From Membranipora membranacea (taxonomy: Eukaryota > Bryozoa > Gymnolaemata > Cheilostomatida > Membraniporidae): 64,000 nucleotides of DNA. The notes below the pieces were generated by a model. It had not been told where the DNA came from, ran no database searches, and worked only from the letters and a program-made list of their open reading frames with translations. The stretch's first letter is position 1; each line of letters begins with the position of its first letter. Below, one piece after another: positions 54,143 to 64,000 of this stretch. The stretch is from the NCBI GenBank assembly GCA_914767715.1, contig OU612066.1:27688283-27752282 (forward strand), given 5' to 3'. The translations under genes and the position numbers were made by a program.

Positions 54143-54691
54143 TCAGCTGGGTGTGAGGAGACTTTGTTTGGCCTCCATCATGTCTAGTTTCTCTGACATC
54201 ACTTGAAGTGCTCTCTCAATGGGGTTTTCATTTGGTATAGAGAATACTTCTAGCTTAGCATGCATCTGCTCTAGTCTGTCAGACATAATTTCGATGATGC
54301 TCAGCATTTTCTGGCATGATTGGCAGTGGTCCAGGTCAGACTCTGCTTGCAGTGAATAAGTGTCCATGTTCTCTGTTGTCATCGTGGAAAGCGGTGTAGA
54401 AGGGCCTGTGGATGTTGATGTTTTGTTGCTGTCGCTGCTTGTGCCTAATCCGGTACTAGCATCCTTTGTAGATACTTTGGTATAATATTTGATTGGATTT
54501 GATATGCCTCCAGTTGGTTTAAGATATTTTAAAGCAGCTGCCTCATTCTCATACCCTTTGTGTTTATTTCCACTGTAGCCGTTCCCTCGGAGATTGGCAG
54601 TATCCCAATCGTTATATAGTCCAACTTTATGCCCAGCAATGACAGCATAAAATTTAAATCTTTTGCCTGATTTATTCAAATCAAGCGCCAT
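54143..54691 (-). CDS. ORF with RNase H1 N-terminal (hybrid-binding/viroplasmin)-like domain and coiled coil
   Basis: 182 residues from ATG 54691, intact. Residues 12-58 (KFYAVIAGHKVGLYNDWDTA, then YSGNKHKGYENEAAALKYL) match the pattern of the RNase H1 N-terminal domain, which binds RNA/DNA hybrids, shared with the caulimovirus viroplasmin domain. A Ser/Thr-rich linker follows, then a helical, probably coiled-coil C-terminal half (LSIIEIMSDRLEQMHAKLEV). It ends 17 bp before the start of the LINE ORF1, so it is probably the first cistron of the element, where it may coat the RNA or hybrid intermediate. It could instead be an unrelated gene the LINE landed beside. Confidence 0.6.
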   Translation of the reverse strand: MALDLNKSGKRFKFYAVIAGHKVGLYNDWDTANLRGNGYSGNKHKGYENEAAALKYLKPTGGISNPIKYYTKVSTKDASTGLGTSSDSNKTSTSTGPSTPLSTMTTENMDTYSLQAESDLDHCQSCQKMLSIIEIMSDRLEQMHAKLEVFSIPNENPIERALQVMSEKLDMMEAKQSLLTPS

Positions 54692-54922
54692 GATAGTAGA
54701 ATTTCTTTTTATCTGGCCATAAATAGCGATTAGTAGAGAGCGTTAATTTATAATTGTATTGTCAAGTGTCGAGTTGTTTTGTGTTCAGTGTGAACTCTGT
54801 GAAGTTACTAAGTTCCAACATTGATTTATACACAAGCATTGATTAGAGAACAACATGATTAACAAAAAGTGATTGACAGTTATTACTTCTTTTTTAGAGG
54901 GAGTTTGCAACGGTGAAGAATA

Positions 54923-57900
54923 ATGAACCAACCAGTCTCAGAGCCTATAAGGCTAGAGGTTTGTCACTGTAGTATAGAAAGCTGTCATTCAATGACTATG
55001 TATAAATAATTCATACTATAAAATATCCAAACTAAGAGTTGTGGAAATTAGTGGCTAGGTGTTAATGAAAAATGTGTATTTTGCTTCCTCTTTCGTCTGG
55101 TTCATCTTGTATGTAGAAAAGCTACTCTTATGAGCAGGTAACATTACACCACATGTAAACACTGTTGTAGGGGGCCATCGACAACTTCAAAGAAGTCTAC
55201 TTCAGACTTGGAAAATTCAACTTGGATGTACAAGTACCACATCTCATTACTCTTGGGAAACATTATGAACAGAAGTATAAATGTACAAACTGCTGGACAG
55301 ATTGTCTCAAGGTAGGTTTTAAAAAAACTCAGGGCGTTTTGTCCTCTCTAAAGGCATATTAAGTAGATTATTCAGCAAACAATGAAATTCTGTAAAAGCT
55401 GAAGGCTACGGATAAGTTGATTTTTAACTTGAAAACAAAAAACTCGTATATTTCATGTGCAAACATCGACGGTAAGAAGAGGCTGCAGCATTTTAAAATT
55501 TACCAAAATCTATTACGATATATTCAATTTCTTTCTGTCGTTGCAGTCATTATCATTTTAAATTAGCAAAATACTAGTGAATGGTAAATAGTGCAGATGC
55601 TGAATAGAATTTTTTTCCCTACAGAAAACAAACCCACTTAGCTCCTTTTCTGTTATGCTGAGTGTGCTAAAGAGTACGCTGATGGAGAGAGGGTAACTCA
55701 AAAAAAAGGTTGTAAAGGAAAACGATAGATCAGGATACCATTTCTGTGCACCGCAAATAAAGAATAGCCCTATATATGAACTTTGATTTTGCTATTCCTT
55801 GTCTCTAAGTTCTAAATTGACAATAATTATTGCTTCCAACAGGCACACTCACTGTATAACTCAGCATTGAGAAGAAAGGAGGATGAGAATTTACGCAGAA
55901 GACTTTTTGAGCTTCAGCAGACTTTCTGGGGAGATCAGTGCAGTATCAGTTATGAAGCACAAAACAATCATACTTCAAAGCTAAAGGCTGACATTGAATC
56001 AATCAGAGAGAGATTCAGGCATGAGAGCAAACGAGCTGCATCATTGGTGAGTCAGTTCACAATAGACAATAGTTGTGATTCTGCTACACTGCAAAGTGAT
56101 TATTACTCACTAATGAAAGGCATATCATCAGACTGTTCGCAGGCAATGAGGGAATTCGCAGCAAAAGTAATCGAGCTCAGCGTTCAGATCCTCACCATTC
56201 CACCACCTTGTGTATTCACAGCAGTAGCTATTGGGTCACTGGCAAAAGGGGAGGCAACTCCTTATTCAGATCTTGAGTATATGTTTCTCACCGAGAGTAA
56301 AGCTCCAGAGACAGTGAGGTACTTTGAACTTCTCGCTGTTACCACTTACTTCATGATTGGTAACCTGGGTGAAACCAAGCTGTCCTACATGTCCATTGAA
56401 GAACTCAAAGGCTGGTTTGATGATAGAGCAAAAAACGGGTTCAAAATTGACGGCTTATCTGCAGGAGCAGGAAACATCCCAACAGGCAATGGTTCAGTTG
56501 GTACGAAAAACTGCTACATCGTGACACCAGAAGAGTTAGCGGCTAGATATAAATATACACTCGATAACCCAGATGAGGACTCACTCCGGGGTGATCTGAC
56601 GGCAATGCTGACCTACACTACACCATTGTATACAAACCAAGCGAAAGAGGCTGGTGAGAAGCTGCTGTCTAAATTCCTTGATTTGATCAATCAACTTGAA
56701 ATTAATGAGGCGAGAAGAGTTGCGAACATGATGATGCTCCGAACAGATGCAGAGAAGTTCAATTTTGTTCCTGACGATAGTTTAGTGAAAAAAGGCTTCA
56801 ATGCAGATGTAAAGAAAGAGATATACCGCTTTCCATCCATAATGGCCTTAGACATCGCTCTGGTCTGTGATTATCATGGAAAGTCGTCATGGGAGACAAT
56901 CGAGTCTCTGAAATATAATAATTACATATCAGAGTCTTTATGGGATTCGCTGAAATTCTTATTAGCTGCCGCCACATATATACGGCTAGCAACATATCTC
57001 CATCATGACTCTCATGATGATCGAATGTCCATATCGCCGACGATTCTTCAAGCTAACAATTCAAAGCTCGCCCAGTCGCTAGGGCGTTGGTACATCCCTA
57101 TAGGTCTGTTTTCAAAGGTTTGTGTAATTATGTGTCCGCTCAAGGAATTCTTAGTCCATAAAAACTTGAATGCCACAAAATTGAAAAAGTTAAGCATTGA
57201 TTCGGATCCACGGTGGACTAAAATAAAGACACTGTACTATTCTGGTAGGACCGAACAAGTTTTCTCATTACTGACACAAAGGTATCCAGCTCTATGTGAA
57301 GACCCTGTAAATGAATTGAGAACTCTATTTGAAAAGCTCACACAGAAGAATGAAGAAACCGTCTTCATAATATCCGAGACTTTGTTGGCATGCGGCAAGG
57401 TAGCAGCTGCATTGAAGTTATACATTCACATGATAGGAATCACACCATTGTATGCATGGAGAAGGGTAGCACAATGCCACATCGAGTTAGGAGAATATGA
57501 ACATGCTTTAGAACAACTGAACTCTTTGCACAATATGAGCTCTGATGATCTAGGGTTACTCGGGCAAGCATATAACGGGTTGGGTAGGTATGCTGAAGCA
57601 GAAGACACACTAATTATGGCATTCCAAACTGCTATGAACAACTCATCAGTTGAGGTTTTGAATGACTACTACGGAAATCCATTACCTCAAGATGACACTG
57701 GGCGACACTCCCTAGATTTATCTTCGGCTCCATCAGAGGAGCGATTGAAGATCGTAACTGCATTACGCCCAATACCGCAAATCAATATTTACCACCTCCT
57801 AAGCACATTAGGAGATGTTTTCTATAACCAAAAAAAGTACAGCTTTGCCAAGGGTTATTATCTTAAATCGTCAGAATTCACCAACCAACTGTTTGGCAAT

Positions 57901-59661
57901 GATGCTGCTGTCCCAGAAGCAGGTCGTGTGCAATACAATCTGGGTGATATCTACCAAAAAATGAAGCAATACGGAAAATCAGAGGAGAGCTACAATCAGG
58001 CGCTGAATATCTATAGCGAGATATCACAAGGTGCACCCAATGTAGATACAGCAAACACCCTATATAATCTAGGTAATCTATACAAAATCAAGACACAATA
58101 CAGAAAATCAGAGGAGAGCTACAATCAGGCGCTGAATATTTTTAGAAAGATATCACAAGGTGCACCCAGTGTAGATATAGCAAAAACCCTGAATAATCTA
58201 GGTACTATATACAACAAAGACATGACAGAATACAGAAAATCAGAGGAGAGCTACAATCAGGCGCTGGATATCAATAGAGAGATATCACAAGGTGCCCCGT
58301 ATGTAGATACAGCAAAAACCCTGAATAATCTAGGTAGTCTATACAACAAAGACATGAGACAATACATTAAAGCAGAGGAGAGCTACAATCGAGCGCTAGC
58401 TATCTATAGAGAAACATCACAAGGTGCACCCAGTGTAGATACAGCGAGCACCCTGGATAATCTAGGTATTCTATACTATGACATGAAACAATACATTAAA
58501 GCAGAGGAGAGCTTCAATCAGGCGCTAACTATCTATAGGAAGATATCACAAGGTGCACCCTGTGTAGATACAGCAAACACCCTATATAATCTAGGAATCC
58601 TATATCATAATGACATGAAACAATACAGGAAAGCAGAGGAGAGCTTTCATCAGGCGCTAACTATCTATAGGGAGATATCACAAGGTGCACCCAGTGTTGG
58701 TACAGCAAACACCCTTCGTAATCTAGGTAATCTATACATGGACATGGAACAATACAGTAAAGCAGAGGAGAGCTTGCATCAAGGTGCACCCAGTGTAGAT
58801 ACAGCAAACAGCCTATATAAGCTAGGTATACTATACACATCCAAGTCAGAGTATAGTAAGGCACGCCGCAGTTATTTTCGGGCACTCGCGATCTATGGAA
58901 AGACATCTAAAGGTGCCCCCAGTGTAGATACAGCAAAAACCCTGAATTTTCTAGGTATTCTATACAAAGCCATGAGACAATACAGTAAAGCAGAGGAGAG
59001 CTTTCATCAGGCGCTAACTATCTATAGGGAGACATCACAAGGTGCACCCAGTGTTGGTACAGCAAACACCCTTAGTAGTCTAGGTAATCTATACATGGAG
59101 ATGGGACAATACAGTAAAGCAGAGGAGAGCTACAATCAGGCGCTAGCTATCTTTAAAGAGACATCACAAGGTGCCCCCAGTGTAGATACAGCAAAAACCC
59201 TGAATTTTCTAGATATTCTATACAAAGCCATGAGACAATACAGTAAAGCAGAGGAGAGCTTTCATCAGGCGCTAACTATCTATAGGGAGACATCACAAGG
59301 TGCACCCAGTGTTGGTACAGCAAACACCCTTAGTAGTCTAGGTAATCTATACATGGAGATGGGACAATACAGTAAAGCAGAGGAGAGCTACAATCAGGCG
59401 CTAGCTATCTTTAAAGAGACATCACAAGGTGCCCCCAGTGTAGATACAGCAAAAACCCTGAATTGTCTAGGTATTCTATACAAAGCCATGAGACAATACA
59501 GTAAAGCAGAGGAGAGCTACAATCAGGCGCTAGCTATCTTTAAAGAGACATCACAAGGTGCCCCCAGTGTAGATACAGCAAACACCCTTCATAATCTAGG
59601 TGATCTATACATACACATGAAACAATACGGCAAAGCAGAGAAGAGCCTTCTGCAGACATAA
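54923..59661 (+). CDS. DUF294-type nucleotidyltransferase-like domain plus tetratricopeptide repeats (kinesin-light-chain-like)
   Basis: Three exons in phase: 54923-54958 (ATG, MNQPVSEPIRLE), 55171-55311 and 55843-59661, with acceptor ttgtag/aacag and donors gtttgt/gtaggt, giving about 1,331 residues. At about residue 188 is the nucleotidyltransferase signature AIGSLAKGEATPYSDLEYMF (Gly-Ser and Asp-x-Glu), as in GlnD/DUF294 proteins. A helical middle follows, then 14 TPRs of 42-44 residues (about 57,950-59,650), each with GxLY...QYxKAEESYxQALxI and a QGAPSVDTAxTL linker. TPR 7 lacks ten residues (SLHQ joins GAPS directly) and TPR 14 is cut by TAA 59659-59661. No membrane segment. Such proteins may act as intracellular sensors or scaffolds; the function is not known to me. 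The first exon is the weakest part of the model. Confidence 0.8.
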
Positions 59662-59835
59662 GAGGTGTTTAGAATGATGTCGTCAGGTGATGACAGCAAG
59701 GAAATAGCTCGTACATTAGAAAGTCTCCGCTGCTGTTACCGTGATGCAGGAAATGAGGAAAAGGCATTACTCACACTGAGAGAAGCTTCAGATATGAAAC
59801 GCAGGCTAAAAGCTAGCAGCCCTCAAAACCAATGA
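59662..59835 (+). pseudogene. In-frame remnant of the TPR protein C-terminus beyond the stop
   Basis: After TAA 59659-59661 the same frame stays open for 57 codons to TGA 59833-59835. It reads EVFRMMSSGDDSKEIARTLE and then LRCCYRDAGNEEKALLTLRE, which completes TPR 14 and adds one more TPR-like helical pair. The protein probably once ended at 59835. The TAA is either a nonsense mutation or a sequencing error. Confidence 0.65.
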
Positions 59836-60457
59836 GATAAACTTACTTTCTGATATTTCAATAGTAATGATTAGCATCTGGTACCTCACCAATAGACACA
59901 CCGACGAAATGTTACACAACTTCCAGTGCACAAACCTGCTCCTCTATCAATACAGCTATTTTTCTAAATTAAGTAATTGTACAATTTTTTTTTTCCTATT
60001 AGATAATGTTATTCTGACCCTCTCGTCTTCTTTGCTTTCTGATGTGTCACCCATCATGGACAATGATGTCACTATTACTTATGGGAGCTTTCTTGTGTAA
60101 AACACGAAGCAATATTTTCAAATTTAGACTGCCTGTTTGATGGCTTGGTATGATATTCAGTTTTAGTTTCAGTTTTGTATATTGTGTAGGATTGGTGTTC
60201 TATTTCTTTACCTATTCAAACTTGTATAGCAATAAGAGAAAATAATTTATTCACACAGTAGTAGCCTGAAGCTGTATCAATCAAACAATTGACAAATGGC
60301 AGAGGTTAACAACTCACCAGTTTTATCGGTCAGAGCTCTGACTAATCACTAAAGTTCTTCTACAAGTACTTAATATGTAAAAAATTTAAAAAGCTTTAAT
60401 CATCAAAATAATTACGTTCAAGCTCAACGACAAAAACACAAATCAGCCAACATGAAA
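59836..60457. other. Convergent intergenic region
   Basis: The TPR gene (plus) and the palmitoyltransferase gene (minus) end towards each other here. Only short frames without motifs are seen; both transcripts should terminate in this AT-rich stretch. Confidence 0.5.
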
Positions 60458-63400
60458 TCACATTCTGAAGTTTGGATCAGGATGTCTAATTCTACCAGTC
60501 TTTAGAAAAGACACAATATTGATGAGTTTCTGTGCCTTTGATAGTCCAGAGATCTTATCTTCAGGTTTAGGTTTGAAGTAATGAGTATATCCACTACTTA
60601 TGTTAGAGAGAGATCTATAGAGTAGGTTGAGGGCGAATATCATAAATCCAGCTACTCCGAGGTACATGACAAACAGTAAACCATTGTACTTAAATATCCA
60701 GTAGATTGCGTTCTGTACTGATGTCACCTGTAAAATAAATGGGGAAAAAAACTTAGTGTAAGTCCTAGTCAGACCTGGGCCAAGAGGATAAAGAGAGGTC
60801 ACCACAACTAAATTGTGCATCTTCCAACATTTGATAGAGCCTGCTGTTCTAAAGGCGTGAGCAGTAAATGGCTATCCACCCCACTTCTCTGTGGAAAGGC
60901 CTTCCGTTTTTAAACAAACCCATCCGGTCATTACGGATGCGTTTTACGCCTTTTTTGCCTTTGTGGCATACAGTTGATTCCGAAGTGCAAAATGGATGCC
61001 TAATTTGAAGCTGTACGCCCATTGGCAGTGAACATAGTAGCCATCCAGATAGGTTGTTATTCATTTGAGCCTTTATATTTTTATGGTACTATTTGGATCA
61101 AGAATGGTGACAAAGGTCATCGGCTAGAACAGACACCCAACCGCTAGGGTAAAAATTCAGCTCTCAACCTGTTGACAAAGGTCTTATTGGGTGGGGTCAC
61201 CTCGAAAATTGAGTGCTATCTATCATTATCTTACACCCAAACTAGCTCAACTAAACCCTAGCTAACATTTACTCCTCTAGATACAAACAATGTCGTTTTT
61301 CTTTACTCACTTGAGGATGAAGTTGTATGATAGCATTTAAATAGCTTGGCAGTAGAGACAGAAACAGAATCTGAGCTATCACTATGACTACGTTAAACCA
61401 GACAAATGTGAAGTGATTTCTATGTCCGACACATCTTAGAGTATACAGACAATGATGATCCATCCAGTGTATACAGCGATCACACAGTTTACAATGCTTC
61501 GTTGGTTTAGTGGGTATCAACTGTAAAGAAAACAACAGTATGACACAATAGATTCAATTGTTAGGCCCTGCAAGGCGGGCATCAATTTCTGAGTGAAGTG
61601 AATCTGTACTGCCAATGTCGGCAAGCAGCCCCTATTGCCTGCAAAAACTTACTCCCTGAAACTTCTAGGACATAACACTATACATACTATATGAATCAGT
61701 GCATCAAACATCTTTTACATAAGATGATAACATTATGCAGAGTATATCAATTTATCATATCCACATATATATCTCTTGTTATGCAAAAAACTATCAGCTC
61801 ATATGGCCAGCTTACCTGGCAGGATGCACACCATATTCCTGGTCTTTTAAATGTGTGAACAAGATCATACATTGTGTACAGTTCTCCATTTTCTTTGCGC
61901 TTGCTTTCGAGAGTAAATCCTACAATAAAAAACAAATGAACAGGCATTATTATAGTACTTTCCAGAATTACATAGCAGAATGGAACATTTTCAATTTATT
62001 CTATATGGATAATGTCTGCCATAACATATGAGGAAGTGGCAGTTTATTGGGCTTGCACAGTACAGTCAATTACAAAACCACACATCTCCATCATACTTGT
62101 GAGAGAGGGGGCAACTGTTAAACACATCAATCAATTTTACCTAATGAGAGCATTTTCACTGTGAAAATATTTTGGAACTACAGCAGAATAGAATGGTTTG
62201 GCAAGTGGTGGATAGTTTTAAGGTATTATGTGTATGTTTTTAACAAGAGGGGCATTCTATTCATATAACTATGTTCAACCCCTAACTGTACCTGGATCCA
62301 TAACAAGTAGTCGATAAAACAGCCAAAGAGTCAGCAGACTTGATACGTAGAGAAAGAGAAGGTGAATAACTCTGTACCAGTCATACATAGAAACGCTGCC
62401 GGCAGAGAAAGCAAAGTCGTAATCTACTGCTAGATAACATAATATTATCATAGCCGACACCCATCCTCCAAATCTCGACGGATTGGCTTGCCTGTAAACA
62501 GAACAAAGACACAGTAGCAATGAACCTTGAAATATTACACTCAATATGAGCAGATTCACTTTCACATATTTATAATGAGCACAGGATGGATCATAATTCT
62601 CAGTATAAGTCGTAAGGATGGAGCATTTGAATTGACAGATGGATCCCCCATCCAGTGCATCGATAAGTATATGGATGGGTTATCAGGACTTGGTCAACAA
62701 GGCGAGCAATTACCATGTCATACCTGCTTATATGATTCAGTCGATGACCTGGTTTGAATATAGTTAGCTGATAGATTCCCATGCCAGCCAAGGCAAGATA
62801 TCCCTGATACTCAGGTGTGAATAACTGACAAGCCAATATAAACATGAGAAATACGATGGCAGGTGTGAGCAGGTACTTGTAGTATATCAGAGGTCTGGTT
62901 GTGTCAGGTTTATAACCTAATCCTCTCTGTAACCATCCTTCCATCTCTTCGTACATGAGAAATCCTCTGTAATATGTGAAAGTGTTAATTCGATATACAA
63001 GTATATCAAGGTCCAGTTTCATGCAGTCTGCCTGCATTCTGGGTCTACCCACAATGCAGGTAAACTGGACAAACTTCTTGTAATTTTCAGGGATTCCGTC
63101 ACTAAAATTGAGATTTAAATCAGCTTTCAAACCCCTCCTGATTTGAAAAACATTGTCCCTCTGCCTCTCCTATAGTACAGATCCTGAATCTGAAAGAGTT
63201 CTCCATTTAAAGGCATTTTGACACTTTTTTCCTATGATACATGTGCTAAAGAGAGGACAGCTCCGAAAATAGGCTCAAATTCACGCTAATAAAACTATCT
63301 ATTGTTTAATTAGTCTAGTTTCCTACTCACTCAAGTTTTGGGTGGTTTTTAGCTATGTGCACTGGAGTTTTCCCTTCATTGTTGACAGTAGTGAGAAGTT

Positions 63401-63805
63401 TAGCAGTACCTCCGCAGACAAGCCTGTATACCATGTGTGTCTGACAGTTTTCTGCTGCATAGTGTACTGCATTACAGCCGGTCTCATCCGTAGCACCAAT
63501 GTCTAACTATACGAAAGAAACATGAAATAAAATTCAAAATGATTGTCTGGCGAGTACGAATGTCTGTCTGTTCAATTTGCTTGTTTTTGGTATTCTCCAA
63601 GATTACAATTAGACTTGTTAAATCAATTTGTGCACATACTATGAATACAGATATGGATACCTGAGGTTTGGATAGAAGAATAGTCAGCATTTCTCTGTTG
63701 TTATCCTTCTTTAATTTAGTGATTATATGTAGAGCTGTCTGTCTATCAGCTGTAACTGATGCATAATCCAGTCCACAGCATTCCGTCAGGTAATGAAGGG
63801 TGTGA
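60458..63805 (-). CDS. Ankyrin-repeat DHHC palmitoyltransferase, ZDHHC13/17-like (3' part)
   Basis: Seven exons in consistent phase on the minus strand: 63805-63661, 63506-63331, 63137-62724, 62491-62292, 61919-61816, 61520-61311 and 60727-60458 (stop TGA). The 5' end lies beyond the window or was not found. The first two exons carry ankyrin repeats (DRQTALHII; GCNAVHYAAEN; GKTPVHIAKNH). The next two hold several membrane segments and a DPG. The cysteine-rich domain spans two exons: CASC, then HCKLCDRCIHWMDHHC and CVGHRNH. Membrane segments follow, then a cytoplasmic tail (RIRHPDPNFRM). Family role: transfer of palmitate to cysteines on Golgi/ER membranes, with ankyrins binding substrates. 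The usual Pro-Trp after DHHC is replaced by Leu-Tyr. ZDHHC13 versus ZDHHC17 cannot be separated here. Confidence 0.85.
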
Positions 63806-64000
63806 CTTCAAAGGAGTAAATATAGACTTGATGAGAAGAGAATAGACGATATTAGAACAGAGTTTTATCCACCTTGGTGCAGATGGACTCGTAAATGCAG
63901 CTGATGAGGCTATTCCAAGCTTACCACCCTTAAGCTTAGATCAATATTAGGTAGGAAAATGGATCAAACTTCGTCCAATAGCTGGGTTATAGAAAACAAT
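63806..64000. other. Upstream edge, intron or further 5' exon of the palmitoyltransferase gene
   Basis: No certain exon is recognised. The acceptor proposed for the first exon (ttgaag at about 63,806) is weak, so the exon border could lie elsewhere in this stretch. Confidence 0.3.

Larger units (their letters stand above)
50890..54691 (-). mobile_element. Inactive LINE (CR1/Jockey-like non-LTR retrotransposon)
   Basis: Three reading-frame groups lie on the minus strand: an ORF with an RNase H1 N-terminal-like domain (54691-54143), an ORF1 with a long glutamine run (54126-53346) and an ORF2 with endonuclease and reverse transcriptase (53353-50890). Several stops and frame changes and a damaged RT catalytic box show that this copy is dead. 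Its left (3') end is probably a little beyond 50,890. Confidence 0.85.

Noticed and set aside
60849-61064. 71-residue minus-strand ORF between palmitoyltransferase exons
   Set aside because: Lies inside an intron; flanking exons join in phase without it.
63840-63950. Possible further ankyrin-like exon
   Set aside because: Plus-strand text looks weakly ankyrin-like but is antisense to the gene; no consistent splice sites on the minus strand.

Overview
The window looks like nuclear DNA of an invertebrate animal. Genes have short spliced introns with GT-AG borders. There are animal-type genes: an ankyrin/DHHC palmitoyltransferase and a large nucleotidyltransferase-TPR protein of a kind I associate with sponges and cnidarians. 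There is also a dense set of eukaryotic transposons (a Helentron, a Ty3/Gypsy-like element and a LINE). Most of the DNA is AT-rich and non-coding. A sponge or cnidarian is my best guess, but no sequence here fixes the phylum.

Layout. 1-19,376 is a tandem array of about twenty 0.8-1.1 kb modules. Each module is built from 141-bp monomers between a conserved left end (ctagaaacggtaa plus an 18-nt palindrome) and a conserved right end (aagtgttgc(a/g)aga, then a TAA microsatellite). Read on the minus strand, these ends resemble a non-autonomous Helitron/Helentron. 19,377-29,000 is mostly unique DNA with an inverted-repeat element that carries a tRNA-like core, a decayed minus-strand gene, and duplicated splice-site-bounded segments. 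A 27-bp minisatellite (29,050-29,395) precedes an intact 2,201-residue Helentron protein (29,541-36,146). A second block of the 141-bp family follows (36,880-39,836).

40,838-48,638 is a minus-strand Ty3/Gypsy-like element with an unusual order: gag, then an env-like glycoprotein, then pol. The first two are fused in one frame. Pol follows in that same frame after a single TGA in a readthrough-type context. 50,890-54,691 is a dead LINE preceded by an ORF with an RNase H1 N-terminal-like domain. 54,923-59,661 is a three-exon gene for a nucleotidyltransferase-like domain followed by 14 very similar TPRs, ending at a probably premature stop. Convergent to it, 60,458-63,805 is the 3' part of a ZDHHC13/17-like gene with seven exons in consistent phase.

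How the parts relate. The Helentron and the HINE-like arrays may be an autonomous/non-autonomous pair, but I could not match their ends by eye. The two host genes at the right are independent. The most unusual items are the gag-env-pol order with a readthrough-like junction, and the Helentron-type ends of the satellite array.
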